From NCBI GenBank assembly GCA_010645155.1, contig CM021315.1, forward strand, positions 10,818,006-10,882,005: a stretch of 64,000 nucleotides of DNA. Reading direction: 5' to 3'. The position numbers and the translations under genes are program-made. The notes below the pieces were generated by a model that saw nothing but the letters and a program-made list of their open reading frames with translations, was not told where the DNA came from and made no database searches. This DNA comes from Tigriopus japonicus (taxonomy: Eukaryota; Arthropoda; Copepoda; Harpacticoida; Harpacticidae). This document shows positions 22,925-35,227 of this stretch, piece by piece (positions within the stretch are counted from its first letter, which is position 1; every line of letters starts with the position of its first letter).

Positions 22925-24049
22925 GTCTTTGTCTGAGAATGATGGGTCTCGTTTGTTTGCTGTCAAACTTTCTTTGTGGACCCACAGATATTGATAGATA
23001 CGACATTTTGGAACAATTCCCCTATCGTTTCGTTGGCCAATTTTTAGCACCGCTCTGTCACAATCTAGGTCATATGTTTTGTGTTGGGAGATCCATGCTT
23101 GAAGCATACTTCATCAATTGACTTCCATCCATTTTGCGTATCTTTAACGTTTTCAGGCCTCTAAAACGACGCCATACGAATGCCAGCTTCTGTGTACTAG
23201 ATGCTTTACCCAAAATTTGGTAAGAAATGCTCTAGCACGCTTAAAATACGCTTGAAGTCAATAATGGAAGCATGCTTGCAGCACGCCTTGGTGCAGGCAA
23301 AACATATGAGCTTCTGTTCTACTGAGCAAAGTCGTTTTTGATAGCACTACCTTGATTGACTATGTCCAGATTGAAATAGTTGAGGTACATGACGGAAACA
23401 ATAATTTGAATATCTACATCCTTACTTAAAATTTCAGTCTGAAATGTTGTTGCCTCTCTAAATCTGGCCATTTTTTAATCATAAACCAGCTAGTTTGAAA
23501 AATTAAGACTTAAGCATTGTCCACGTTATACCTTTACTGCATTTTGGACATATTTGGGGGAATAAATGTCACAACTTTCACTAATATTTTGGCAACCTTT
23601 GGTCATCTATCTATGAAAATTGATCGTTAGGACCAACAGTGTTCATTACTGTCTGAAAAGAAAGTCGTCAACTATCAAAAACACCTTAACATCCATTATC
23701 ATTTTTCATTCTTTTATTATCCATTACTTGTTCTCAATTGTTCAAAACAAAGTAAAAAACGTCGATAAGTGGTCAAACTGTATAAAAGTGTATATTTTGC
23801 CATCGTTTCAATTGTGCTTGAAAATGAACCGAGGTAATTTATCAGACTCTTTTTATCCATTTTTGTAAGAGAAAAGCGAAAACAAGCGTCACGACCAACT
23901 TGTAAGATACATACATTTGCAAAGAGACAAACCCTGAATGATTCTAGAAACTGCTCAAAAGTACTTCCGATATGTTGTACTAGCAAAACAAGCGCATCAC
24001 TGATCGTAATTGAATCCTGTTGCTGGTGTTACGGATGAGTGAAATCGGA
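22925..24049. other. unrecognised DNA with one dispersed repeat
   Basis: Contains the second copy of the repeat found at 82-187 (here 23208-23312). Otherwise no gene or element was recognised. Confidence 0.45.
23208..23312. repeat. dispersed repeat, copy 2 of 2
   Basis: Direct-orientation match to 82-187; see that entry for shared blocks. Confidence 0.7.
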
Positions 24050-24777
24050 ATGGATGAGTGCAGTTGGACGAGTTCACCTGGGGATTTGGGGGCCAAACTG
24101 GCTAGGGATGGGTCAAAACAAGAAGCACGAAAATCATGGAGTGGGAGGCTAGCAATGAGAATTATTATTTCCAGCAGAAACAAACCATTTGCGTTCTTCT
24201 GCAAATGAGACCTGGCTTGCATTGAGAAGAACACGTATTTCAAATTTCAGCCCAATCGAATGCCGTAATGAAAAGTTCTGCCTTCTCAAACTTATGTACT
24301 GAAGAGAGCATAGAATGAATGAACTCGCCCTTTTGTGGTAAAACGATTACCCCAAAAGGGCTAGTTCATTCATTCTCGGTAGGATTTGCGCTGAACTTTG
24401 AGTGAGCATAACTTTTGTCTTCGACGTTCGATTGAGCTGAAAATTGAAACACGTATTCTTGTCAACATATGCAAGGTCTCATTTGCAGAAGAACGTAATT
24501 GAATTGTTCTTACTGGAAATCATTATTCTCATTGCTAGCCTCCCACTCCATGGTTCCAGTGCTTCTTGGTCAAAACTAGGTTCGAGCATGCATAGTTGGA
24601 GTTTGTCAAGTGCGGGAAAAGTTCTTGTAACGGTTCATTGCCAAAACGAAGAATGTGAATTGGACTCGAGAATTATAATTAAGATTTTTTGGAGGGTTTG
24701 CCTCGACTCTGACACATCCCTAGCCATTTTGGCCCCAAAATCCCCGGCTGAGTTTGTTTGATTACACTCATCCATTA
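24050..24777. mobile_element. inverted-repeat element split by a nested MITE
   Basis: The left arm 24050-24114 (ATGGATGAGTG ... GGGGATTTGGGGGCCAAA ... GGCTAGGGATG) is the complement of the right arm 24711-24777 with some mismatches. The 450-bp MITE at 24119-24568 sits between the left arm and the loop, so it inserted into an older foldback of about 270 bp. No target duplication for the outer element was recognised. Confidence 0.65.
24119..24568. mobile_element. palindromic CAAG MITE, second full copy, reversed
   Basis: Starts CAAGAAGCACG and ends GTGCTTCTTG, with a perfect 7-bp duplication, GTCAAAA (24112-24118, 24569-24575). Extending by one base each side gives a possible 9-bp match, GGTCAAAAC. 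It aligns along its full length with 2122-2561 when reversed, so the family inserts in both orientations. Confidence 0.9.
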
Positions 24778-25949
24778 CAAACCCATACCCCTTCGTACAT
24801 CAACACTGGAATGTTGAGATCAAAACTGACCGACCCCCTTCGCGACACTGACACCAAACACAACATTTTAATACGTAATAAGCGTCTTAGATTTACAATT
24901 AGCATTGGATGAAAATTCATGATGGGACAGCGTGAATACTCGAATAAGTTTTTTTGATGAAGATTTCCAGTAAACTTATTTTGGAAGGAAATTGTAATAA
25001 GAGTTACAATTCTCAGAAGGAGAGACGTAAATAACATGTTTAGAACAATTATATTTATCAGCTCGAATGTTGAAAACGCTTGAATTGTCCTCATAACTTT
25101 CATTTTTCGTATGTAAAAATGTTTTGCCTTGTGAAAAAAAATCCACTGGAAAATTTGCACAGAAAGCAAAAGCTGAAAACCCGGTGGCGATACCGGTTTT
25201 TGCCTACCCCTAATTGGTGTACTCGGAGTGCACGAATGCCTGGTTCAATGAGAAAGGTAACATCCTCCCATCTTTTACTCTAACCAAAGGAAATGTGCCC
25301 TTCTAAACATTCAGTAAGTCCACGACAAGCAAGAAATGCTTGGTAACTTTTCTCCTTTCCAGTGCTGTTGACGCCGACCCTATTTTCTTGCACTACAAAC
25401 TTCTCAACGACGACTTGACAATGTATCTGCTCCGCAACAAATCCTAGTTTCACGTGTTCAGGGGGGCAATTTTAAGCTTCAAACTCGAATGTACGATAAA
25501 ATAGGAGTATCTGAGCCATTGGACTCACCAAATTTTTCTACCTGAGTCCTCCTCTTGTGGTGAGGTGTGCCTCAGGCCAAATGAGACGAGCTCCAAATTA
25601 CCTATACCTGAACTTCTTTCTATCCCTCGAATTCACGGGACCTTAAAGAGGTACTTGCTTTTAGAATCACTCGGCAAATTGACTCTTTGTGGACTATTCG
25701 ATGAAAGAATGAAAGAGCTTCATTGCGTTCTTAATCGGGCTCTGGAAACAAATCTGAGAACCGTGTCGAAAACAATAACAAAGCGGTCTTTTTGTCGATT
25801 TGTCTTTGCTGTTTGAATAAAAATTCCAGGCAATTATTGGTGGATGACAATCTTGATTGAATAAGGTAATAAATTTCTATTATCTTGTCAGCGCTTATTT
25901 GATCACCAGGGGGCGCTTTTTGATGTGAAGTCCAAAGAGTAAAGGAAGG
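24778..25949. other. unrecognised intergenic DNA
   Basis: No identified gene. An 81-base segment at 25366-25446 has an open, protein-like reading ending in TAG and is preceded by a good acceptor (TTTCTCCTTTCCAG). I could not join it in frame to an upstream exon. Confidence 0.4.
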
Positions 25950-26677
25950 TAGAAATACTAAAAGGCAGAGATTGGCATTCAAATCTATGATTGCCTGACC
26001 CGGCACGGACTGTCTGTGACGTTATTCATCATGTAGGAAGCCGAAGTTCATGATTAAAGGAACCTTTTCTTCTACGAAACACATCTAAACTATTTCGCTC
26101 ATTTGATAGGGCAGTTTGGTTATTGAAAGTCCTCAAGTCTGCTGGAAATGTGTCTAAGGTATTTACCCGATATGAAAAAAGTGAATTTCAATTAGTGTGG
26201 AGTTTTAACAAGGGCCAATAAATGTCACACGATCGGGTGATTGACAACAAAATCTTAGTGATGTGGAATCTGGGCTTGCGCAAGTTTTTTTTACGGGAGG
26301 TTGCAAGGTAGGGTTACTGCTTGCAGAATGGGTGCTTTGCTCTTGTATATGAGCAAACACGAATGTGAGTTTGATTTGCAACCCTGCTCAGAAGTCACGA
26401 AAGTCAGGGATGCCTTGCCTTTTGGTGATCCTTAAAGGAAAAACGGGTTTATGAAGACTGGTAGATAGAGGGGAATATGATTTCACATCGGTAAATTGGC
26501 CACCCCGGCACCAAGTCAGATCACTACAAAATCAACAAAGAAGAATCACTCTGGTTTGTTATTGAACTTCGTTAGAATTAGCTGAATGTTCAACTGAATG
26601 CTATTGACCAATCACCAGCGTGAATCATCGGTACCGTGTGTTAGCCTACGACGGCCAGTCTTTAGTAAGGGTCGCTA
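25950..26677. mobile_element. hAT-like non-autonomous element, copy 2, inverted
   Basis: A 728-bp element beginning TAGAAATACTAAAAGGCAG and ending AAGGGTCGCTA, with a perfect 8-bp duplication, AAGGAAGG (25942-25949, 26678-26685). The body is the reverse complement of 3538-4263, yet the same 5' TAGAAATAC cap is at the left in both. The caps therefore sit on opposite ends of the body. Confidence 0.88.
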
Positions 26678-26685
26678 AAGGAAGG

Positions 26686-28177
26686 TACAAATCGTGTTGA
26701 GGTAGGTAGTGGTTATAAATTGAGGAGAAGAGGGCGAGTTAGACAAAAAGATTTCAACTGTTTGATATGTTGTGGAAGATAACGGCAAAATCACCATTTT
26801 CATTATCTAAGACCTGCGTTTCCAGCATTTGTTTTAAACGTTTGTCTATCTTTTCAAGAAAATAGTAGATATGTTGCGTTCAATTCTATGTTCATAAGTG
26901 ACGTTAAAAAGCTTACATTTACGTCTTCATTTTAGGATTCTTGACAACAAAAATGAGTGGCAACCATTAAAATCTTAGAGAACAAAAAGGCACTTTTTTT
27001 GAATATTTTTGTTTTATCTGTGTGAAATTTGTTAAAGCCGAAATGAATAGAAATATGTGTACATATGATTTCAAATTGATCTAATTTTGCTGGTCACATT
27101 ACAATGAAAAAGAGAGCAAAAAGGTAACCTAAAAAGAAATAGACCTTGAAAAAAGTCGGAAGTGGGCGAAAGGTTAAAAATGACTCAGTCGCTTTTTTGG
27201 CCTTCTTTTTTCAACTCTTTCGGCATTCAATTAAGATTACGTACATGGTATGTGTTCTCTGTCATTCTACAATTTCTATGCTAACGAGCATTCTTTATTT
27301 GAGAAATCTACCTACATCTAGGGAAAAAATTGGCGTTTTTCTGTCGAAAAGCGCATTTTTTGTGAATGCTGAATCTCTCAAAAACGCTTTCAATGAAGTT
27401 CGAAAAAAAGTCAAGGCAAAACTTTATCATCCTTGCCATGGTCATGATTAGGGGCGGAAGTGTTGAAAAATGGACAAATAACAGTTATCAAGTTATCAAA
27501 TTAAAACAATGAAAAAAGAGTCCCCGAAATACAAAGACATACATATAAATAGGTAAAAGCGCTTTTTATGCTAAAAATAGACCAAACATGTTTTTAAAGC
27601 TAATAAGGCCAAAAATGGTGTTTTTCCAGCGAAAAATGGGCAAAACAATTCTCTTCTCAATTTTTCACCTGATGGGCCTAATGGATTTGATCAAATTGTT
27701 TTCATTCGGCATTCTTTTGTTCTCTATTCTTAGGTCAAACATTTTCGGACACGTTCTTTCAACTAGAAAAAAATCGACCTTTGTTCATGTCGGATTCAAG
27801 TTTCAAAGAAGTTATTTGAGTCTGAAAGGGGGAGAATAATTTTTCCCTTTTTTTTGTAGAAAATATCTATAAAATAAGTTTTAAAATTCAAAAATATTTT
27901 TTTTTCCAAAATGCCTTAAATTTTTTTTTTTTGAAATAAACTTTGTTATTCTCGCTCTAGTGACGACCCAAGTTGTTATAATTACATTAATTAGAGAGGC
28001 CGTTAAACAGCAACATCCACTAATGACTCTCATTGATTCCAAAAATGAATTGCGAAGCGACTTTAAGCGAAGTTCGCTCTGGATTTCGTTTTTTCGGAAC
28101 GTTTGAAAAAAACTTGTTTGAGCAAGTATTTTTAAAATTAATGCTAAGACTGAATAAGACTGATGCTAAGAATGAAC
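26686..28177. other. unrecognised AT-rich DNA
   Basis: Homopolymer-rich, especially 27840-27935 with long T runs. A stretch near 27620-27840 (ATTCTTTTGTTCTC, then GGTCAAACATTTT) loosely resembles 35990-36170, suggesting an old unnamed repeat. No gene was recognised. Confidence 0.4.
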
Positions 28178-28313
28178 TGGGGTTGTACAGATCTACCAAC
28201 AGTAACTGGCAGGCAGACCAAACTGCTTTTAGATATTAGTTGTATTAATTATGTTTATAATTTATTTGCTTACAGGGAAATCCCATTCCCTGAAGCGGTA
28301 GTAAAAAAATCAA
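28178..28313 (+). mobile_element. 3'-end fragment of the CR1/L2-like LINE
   Basis: Matches the last part of the LINE at 37920-39672. It has GGGGTTGTACAGATCTACC, CAACAGTAACT, then the 3' untranslated region with ACAGGGAAATCCCATTCC and a run of A. The translated end, GLYRSTNSNWQADQ, parallels GLYRSANSNSLVDQ in the longer copy. It is a heavily 5'-truncated, old insertion. Confidence 0.85.
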
Positions 28314-29377
28314 CCACGAAACACCACGTTTCCCATTTTCTTTTCTTTTTATGTTTTTGAAAATTTCTCTTAAGAGCCTGAAAATGCAGAGCTCCTCGTG
28401 CATCCCTTATAAAAGGTTGGTCTGTCGTTGAGCAGAAAAACGAGAGGCTTGAAAACAAAAGCTTGTTTTCTCCCTTTGCATGCATCAGCAATAGGCTGAT
28501 CATACACCTTGAATCGTCTGGAAACTTTGCTCAAAATAAAAAAAAGCTTTTTCCTAACTCTACTCATTACTAGGACTGCACAAAAAATGCAAATTAAAAA
28601 GCAAAAATGCAATAATACAAAAGGAGGGCACAGTTGTGGATCATTTGGACTAATTAAAACTCATGTGTTGAATAAATCAAATTTCAGGTCAATCAAGACC
28701 ATAAATAATTCAAAACTCTTGATTTTTCATTAAAAATTGATCAAGTCAAAAAACAGTTGTAAATTAAATTGTGATTTGTGTAGTAAAACTGTGCGTTTTG
28801 GCTGTGAAAGATCTGTACTTAGAACAGCTTTGTTTTCACACTTTCATTCTTTAACTGAAAATGAGTGGCAATACTTGAAATACAAATAAAACAGAGAAAC
28901 CTTAAGCCTCTAAAGCAAGAGTTTTTCTAACAGGGTGCTCAAGAAAATCCTTTTCTTCTTTACTTGCAATATAACCAACCAAGGAATAGCATTGAAGGAA
29001 TTTTTTCAATCAATAGATGTTATTGATCATGAACGCCCCAACTGAAACCCACAGTCAGCTAACTCGTTAAAATAAGGGAAGCTCAGTAAACATCAGCTGG
29101 GCCTGTTTGTTTGCTCCGTAGCACCGTCGTGGCCTCTAGTGTCTAATTGCTTCACTAAAATTCTACGATCGCATCTAATTCTCGAACCTTTGTTGCGGAG
29201 CAACTGACAGTTTGAAATATTTGATCGAGCGCAGAACAGGAATGAACAGAAACACCAGAAAAGGGCGGCGCAACGCTACGGAGCACAAAATCAACAACCT
29301 TTTTTCTCACTGTGCTTATTCTATTGATGAAAAATGTCAAAGGGAAGAAAATATCAGTGTTGCTTGAAAATTTGGAA
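28314..29377. other. unrecognised DNA with a possible small inverted-repeat element
   Basis: TTGCTCCGTAGC (from 29112) and GCTACGGAGCA (to about 29282) form an inverted pair around a GC-richer 170-bp segment, a possible tiny MITE. No target duplication was found. Nothing else was recognised. Confidence 0.4.
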
Positions 29378-29590
29378 AAAAACGCCAAATTTCGACATGG
29401 CCAAAAATACAAATAAAAGAGAAAAATGCTCCAAATTTCGATAAAAACGCCAAAAATGCAAATAAAAGAAAAAAATGCGAGAAAAAAGGGGACCAGATTT
29501 CGAAAAAAACGCCAAAAATGCAAATATAAGAGAAAAAATGCGAGAAAAAATGGACAAGATTGCAATAAAAACGCCAATAAAGCAAATCAT
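29378..29590. repeat. AT-rich tandem repeat, unit about 60 bp
   Basis: Each unit contains AAAACGCCAAAAATGCAAAT, AAGA(G)AAAAAATG and a GAC(C)A(A)GATT block. Two good units and two partial ones are visible. Long minus-strand open frames here are a product of the repeat. Confidence 0.65.
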
Positions 29591-32513
29591 CCACGATTAT
29601 GGAAAAGCAAAAAATCAGAAAAAGTGAATTAAATGCATTTTCTCGAAATGTACAGCCCTCCTCATAACCTCGTAACATGACAAAAAAAATGTTGCCACGG
29701 GAGAAGATTGTCTTTGAAGCTTTGGCCGATGCATTTTTTGTACGCGCTGTTGAACTAAAACGAACGAGGCTTGAGGTTTCGCTTTTTATGACTGAAATTG
29801 TCCCATCACGCAAGATGGTGATCTCCCGATAATCAACCAACTTTTGTGACGGATCTTGAAGTGTTGATTAGAGTCAAAAATAAGATAAGCATCCTGATAT
29901 GTTCTTCTCATTTCTAGGCAGTCCAAAGAGGAATGACTCCAAGAATTTGATAATCAATCAGGGCTAATCTTTTGATTTGATTGACTTGTCAAACATGGGT
30001 TTGACACAAACATGTGTTTCCTACCGACCTGTGTCAATTACTTTTCAAGATACAATCAATCATAATTACGATAATCTGTAAGAGAGCTACTTTGGATAAC
30101 AACAATAAGTAGAAATGTTTTTGACATCTTCTTTTCCAAGTCCAATGAAGCAACCATTTTCTCCTCAACAGTTTAATTGACAAAAAAGAAGAAAAGAGTC
30201 TTAGGCTTATCAATTAAATACGGATTAACATTGGAGCGATGTGAGCAAATCCTGGTCACAAATTTTTGATCAAAATATAAAGTTATGGGTCTTGAAGTAA
30301 GAACATCAATTTACTTCGAAAACTGACAATAACACTGAACAAAGTGCCATCCAGTTCCATAAAATCACATGTAATTCATACTTATACATCACAAGTCTGT
30401 TTTCCGGCAAATCAAAGCGATGTTTGGGCTCAAAAAAGTGCTGATGTCCAAAATCGAGTTTTAATGACGGAAAAAAGGTAAAGAGGTATTCGCCGAAAAA
30501 TCTCAGGTGAATCAAGTCTGAGCATGAGTAACAATTTCAGCTTACGAAAGCCATTTGTCTCGTCGTCGAGACTATTCTTGTCATGGTTTTCGAGCAAGCC
30601 TCTAAAAAAGCTAATTGAGTGAGAACCAGAAAAAGTCAGTGGAGATATTCACAAGCCATACCATGTTTTGTGTCTTTTCTTTATCAATGAAATTAACTTT
30701 GAAAGAGAAAATGCTCTTCAACAGATCTTAAAAATGCCTTTCTGTTTCGTCTTCTTCGTTCAAAGATCATTGAGCAAAACTATTCAGATGCAAGTTTTCG
30801 AATCTTTACGGAAAAATGAAAGGTAATTGAGGTACAAAAGAATCCTTGCCCTCTAATTTAAGAGTTCACTCATGAGCTGAAGAGAAATAACCAAACATTC
30901 CGCTAAAGGTTTGCAAGTAACAAACTTGAAACAAATCAAAGCAGAATGAAGGTTTAAGTTTATATTCTATAGCATTGACTTTGCAAATTCCTGGTTTGAT
31001 GAATATCTGCAAGGCAGAGGTCGAAATTTCAGATTTTAAACTGTGCTAACTGAAAGTTTAATATTGTAAAAAAATCTCGTGATTTTTTTTCGTATTGGAC
31101 GTCACTTTTTAGTAAATAAAAATATAGGCAATAAGCCAATAGACCTTTGGATATATTATAAATATTTCAGCTATTTTCACATCTTTGCTTAATCTGTTCT
31201 TAAAGTTCGTCTATTTTTTTTCTTTGATAGCATTGAGAACCAAAAAAGGACATTTCTATTAGGTGCATGGTCAACGTTTAGCATAAGAATATTGCCTTTC
31301 AACAGCACCTGATTATAAATAAAGAGACGACATGTTTTGAATGTATATTTGATCCACTGCAAAGTACTACTTAATCAAAATTATCTTTACAGTATTTTGT
31401 GCATTGTTATTTCTAGTTTTGACTGTATTTATCTTATGACATTCTTGTTTAAATGTGAAAATTACGTTCATGTTAATAAACATAGAATCCCATTAAGAAA
31501 GTTGCACCTCATTAGAATGCGACGGAAACATTGCTCAAAATATTTTTCATCTGACAACAACAGGTCAGCTTTGAAGTGCTTAAGAAAACAAAATATCATT
31601 TTTAAACTTACGACAAGGACAAAAACCAAATTTACGGCAAATCATCAGGCTAGGCCCACTGTGCATTGATTCATCGCACAATAAAGACCATACGAAAAGA
31701 ATGGCAGTGCCAGAAATTGTTTTTTACTTGTCTAGAAAATACGTGGGTGAATTTCATACTGCCTGCAATAGGAAAATTAATAAAAAAATCAAATCAGTAA
31801 CTAGTTTGACTTGTTCCTTTACTTGAAAAGTGAAACTCATTTTTGAGCATAGGGTTGTATTGCTGAAAGAGAAGGGGTCAAAAAGTGTATCATTGAGTGA
31901 GAGGATTCAATTCTGAAATAGAAAACAAAATTTGCTTTTAAACACTTTAACAATGCATATTTATATTCTTCGGAAGCTAGAAATGTTTACATCCAATTAT
32001 TAAACATAACAAGTTTTTTTAAAGAGATTACAGCGCTCTTTTTTTAGTCATTTACGTTTGATGGTAGCCCGAACGGTAATCTTGCGCAAATTTGTTGCTT
32101 TTGGGGCGCCAATCCATTAATTCATACTTTAAACAATCCAGACAAGATAATACTGGTATTTTTCTATCAATTTGTACTCCTAACAGGTCCTCATTGATTC
32201 TTAAAAGTATCTTTTTGAATTATTGACTTGAATTTAGTCATTGAAATTCACCTTCAAACTATACTGGAAACCTCAGGGTATCAAAAATATCTATGGTCTT
32301 TTGTGTTTATTTTTCCTTTTCCGCTTTTAACTAGTGACAAACTAGTACATTGTGGGACTCTAGCAATACTAAAACCAAAATGAATGGGAAATAATTTACA
32401 CAATACACATTTCCTCAAATTCAATACTTCTAAAACATTCAACTCAAGGAACACAACAAATATTCAAAATGTTTTGCTTGTTTTAATTTTTTTTTGATTC
32501 TCTGATTTTTTTC
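29591..32513. other. unrecognised intergenic DNA
   Basis: About 2.9 kb with no recognised gene. A 53-codon plus-strand frame starting at 29677 reads plausibly protein-like and is less AT-rich than its surroundings, but matches nothing I know. Confidence 0.4.
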
Positions 32514-34316
32514 GATTTTCACCAAATCAAAATCCACTCCCTAACTATAAATGAAGTTACCAATGCAAATCTTTCAAGAAAGATACTCAACCTGAAAGAA
32601 GCAAAAAGAGACAAAGAGAAGCAAACTCAGGTTTCTTAGGCTCCCTGAAAAACATGAGTGTGAAGGTGTCATCCCTGAAGAATTTGAAAATGGGTCAAAC
32701 GTACATTAGTCACACTTAGGCCAAAATAAACTTTTCCAGGCCTTTGGGATTATTCCCTGTGAAGCTATATTTCCTATTTTTTCCAATTTTCACCAAATAA
32801 AAATCCGCTCCTTAACTGAAAACAAAGATACCAATGCAAATCGTTCAAGAACCTCACCCTGAAGCAAAAACAGAAAAGGAAAAACAAATGCAGGTTTTTT
32901 AGGCTCCCTGAAAAACAGGAGTGTGAAATTGTCATCACTAGGGACGGGCAGAAAGTGCAAATAATCTTACCCTTTTAGTTACCAAAAGTTGCAAAAAAAT
33001 GTGCCCAAAAGTGCAAAACAAAGTGCAGAAAAATGTTGAAAGTGCAAATAAATGTCAAAAAAGAGCAAATAAATATCGAAAAAAGAGCAAATAAGTGTCA
33101 AAAAAGAGCAAATAAATGTCAAAAAAGTGCAAAAAAATGTCAAAAAGAGCAAATAACTTGCATTTGGACTTAAAACGTCATTCATTGAGCACCCACGGCT
33201 CCTAATTGAGCAGGAGAAGTCATTTACAAGTTCTAAAGACATTTGAGACCTGTTTGAGGTGAAGAGACAATGCCGCACAAGTAAAAGAGTTCTATTAATA
33301 AGGTCATTAGCAAAAAGGATGTAAAATCATGAAAAATACTCTAGTCAACAATCTTCTGAATTTTTCATTCCTAAGGTGGTCTCGTGGATGTATGTACCCA
33401 AAATATTGTCGAAATACATCTAGCAATTGTTTTATATGGTTTTACATCACTCCGTTTTTGTCCTTCAAGTTGTTCAAAAATAGACATTGAAAATTGAACA
33501 GAAAAATACACACGTGTGCCTAACAATTACATCAAAGAAAATAGTCATAAATGTGTTTTAAGCATGCTTTTAGTGGCATTACTTCAATATTTGGCCCATG
33601 GCCTAATTACTAGAACTCAATTTCAAATGTGGCATTCATTGTCTCATCACATCAAAACTGTTCTCAAATACTTTTGGAACTTAAAAGTAATATCTCCAAG
33701 TCAATTAAACAATGTGTACTGCTACATTGATGTATCCTTAGCTTGATGATTTTAAGTTTATAACGGCCTTTTTTAGAAATAGCGATCTTTGTAGGCAGCA
33801 AACCTAATTCTGCAATCTATATTGTTAGTAGATCCTTCCATTACCAAAACATGAGTTTCTTTAGGTTTGCTATTTGTTGGTTGCATGCAATGAGATTCTT
33901 TTGTCTAATCTTTAGTTTAGTAAACAGGATGTTATAGTTAAAGCAAGATGGTGAATAAAGTGTGAGATTTGCGTCTTCAAGGTGCTAAGAATGATTGATT
34001 GCAAATGCAAGCTTTTTTGACTAGTTCAAAATTTGATCTTGATACTAAAAAAATTTCAAAAGCCACTACATTTTCTTAACAATTTGTCAATTTTGGCCAA
34101 AAACGTAAATAAAAAGTGCAAATAAAGGTGAAAAGTGCAAAAGTGCAGAAAAATGGTTTTATGTTACCAAAAATCTTTTTACACTATTTGCCCGTCCCTA
34201 GTCATCACTAAGGAATTGGAAAAGGGTCTAAAATACACTACAGTCCTACTTAAACCAAAACAAACTTTTTTAGGTCTTTGGGATTATTCCCTTTGAAGCT
34301 ATATTCCCTAATAGTT
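32514..34316. repeat. tandem duplication of about 265 bp, second unit interrupted
   Basis: Unit 1 (32514-32784) and unit 2 (32785-32938 continuing at 34209-34316) share TTTTCACCAAAT, TTAGGCTCCCTGAAAAACA, GAGTGTGAA and TTTGGGATTATTCCCT. Unit 2 is split by the insertion at 32939-34200. Confidence 0.85.
32939..34200. mobile_element. 1262-bp hAT-type element with an internal minisatellite
   Basis: The ends TAGGGACGGGC and GCCCGTCCCTA are perfect inverted repeats, with weaker similarity continuing inward. The 8-bp duplication GTCATCAC is perfect (32931-32938, 34201-34208). TAGGGxxGGGC ends and 8-bp duplications are hallmarks of hAT elements. Between 32990 and 33160 are short repeats of about 22 bp (GCAAATAAATGTCAAAAAAG), recurring in part near 34100-34160. 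No transposase remains. Confidence 0.92.
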
Positions 34317-35227
34317 TTCCTTTCAGCACCCCCGTCTTTATTTGGAAATGGAACGTGTAAACACAAAGCAAACAATCAAATATCAAACCCAAACAAATGC
34401 ACAAACTAGCAAACAAGCCGGTTATTAAAATTAACCTCATTTGCATGCCCAATTTTGAAGTTATGGCTTCTCAAACTTATTTACTGAGGAGGGGATAGAA
34501 TGAATGAGCTGACCCATTTTCGGTAAAACTTTATCCCAAAGAGAGTTAATTCAATGAGGGATGTAAAAAGTAATGGTTCGATTTTTGAACTTCATAAGCA
34601 AATCAGGCTTTGCCACAACTGATGCAAAAACTACCTTAATGTCAAAGCTCTTCCAGTCTACTCAAAAAATTTGAAAGCAATTAAACTCATAATTAATGGA
34701 AAGTATTCAAAGTTGTTGCCCCTTGCATCTTGGTTTTGGCTCTCAATTTGAGATAGCATGGTCGATGACTGAAACCACTTGCAAAAAGGTGGAGCAATTT
34801 GCAAGTTTGTATAGTGCCGAATGATAATCATTTTTTTGATTTTATAAATATTTCTTCCTTCAAAATTTTCCCAGTCAAATATTGGAAGCACTAAAAGAGA
34901 TGGTATCTTAATAGCTATTTATAGAACATTTCACTTTTCAACTAAGCTTAGAGATCAAAACGTTCTGGCACCAACATTTGATTGAGCTGAAAATTGAAAT
35001 TTGTAGTTTCACCAGCTTATTTGCAGAAGAATTAGATCGAATTATTCTTACTGGAAATGATAATTCTTATCGTTATCCTTCCACTCCAAGAAATTCAGTG
35101 TTTCTTGGTTGAATGCAAGGTGCACTAAGCTGGAATTATATTGTGGCAATAAAAGTTCTAAAAGTGACGATGTGATCCTGCATCTAAGGGGGGTCACAAA
35201 AGATTGAAAAGGAATATTGAGAGTTCC
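34317..35227. other. unrecognised DNA around a decayed MITE
   Basis: Apart from the decayed CAAG-family pieces at 34452-34560 and 34978-35104 nothing was recognised. Confidence 0.4.
34452..35104. mobile_element. decayed, interrupted copy of the palindromic CAAG MITE
   Basis: The central part (GAATGAATGAGCTGACCC, GTAAAAC) and the right end (TTGAGCTGAAAATTGAAA, CTTACTGGAAATGATAATTC, TTCTTGG) of the family are recognisable. About 420 bp of unrelated sequence lies between them. This is older than the full copies. Confidence 0.5.

Noticed and set aside
25366..25446. Possible last exon after TTTCTCCTTTCCAG, reading AVDADPIFLHYKLLN to a stop
   Set aside because: None of the three phases of the candidate upstream exon near 25232-25257 joins to it without a stop, and I do not recognise the protein.
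29677..29838. 53-codon plus-strand frame starting MTKKMLPREKIVFEAL
   Set aside because: Looks somewhat protein-like, but there is no promoter, family match or splice context, and the opposite strand is also open.
29337..29840. 167-codon minus-strand open frame
   Set aside because: Half of it lies on the AT-rich tandem repeat and the residues are low-complexity Phe/Leu/Ser; openness is explained by the repeat.
32990..33160. Regularly spaced repeats resembling a CRISPR array
   Set aside because: Units are contiguous with no unique spacers, inside a eukaryotic transposon.
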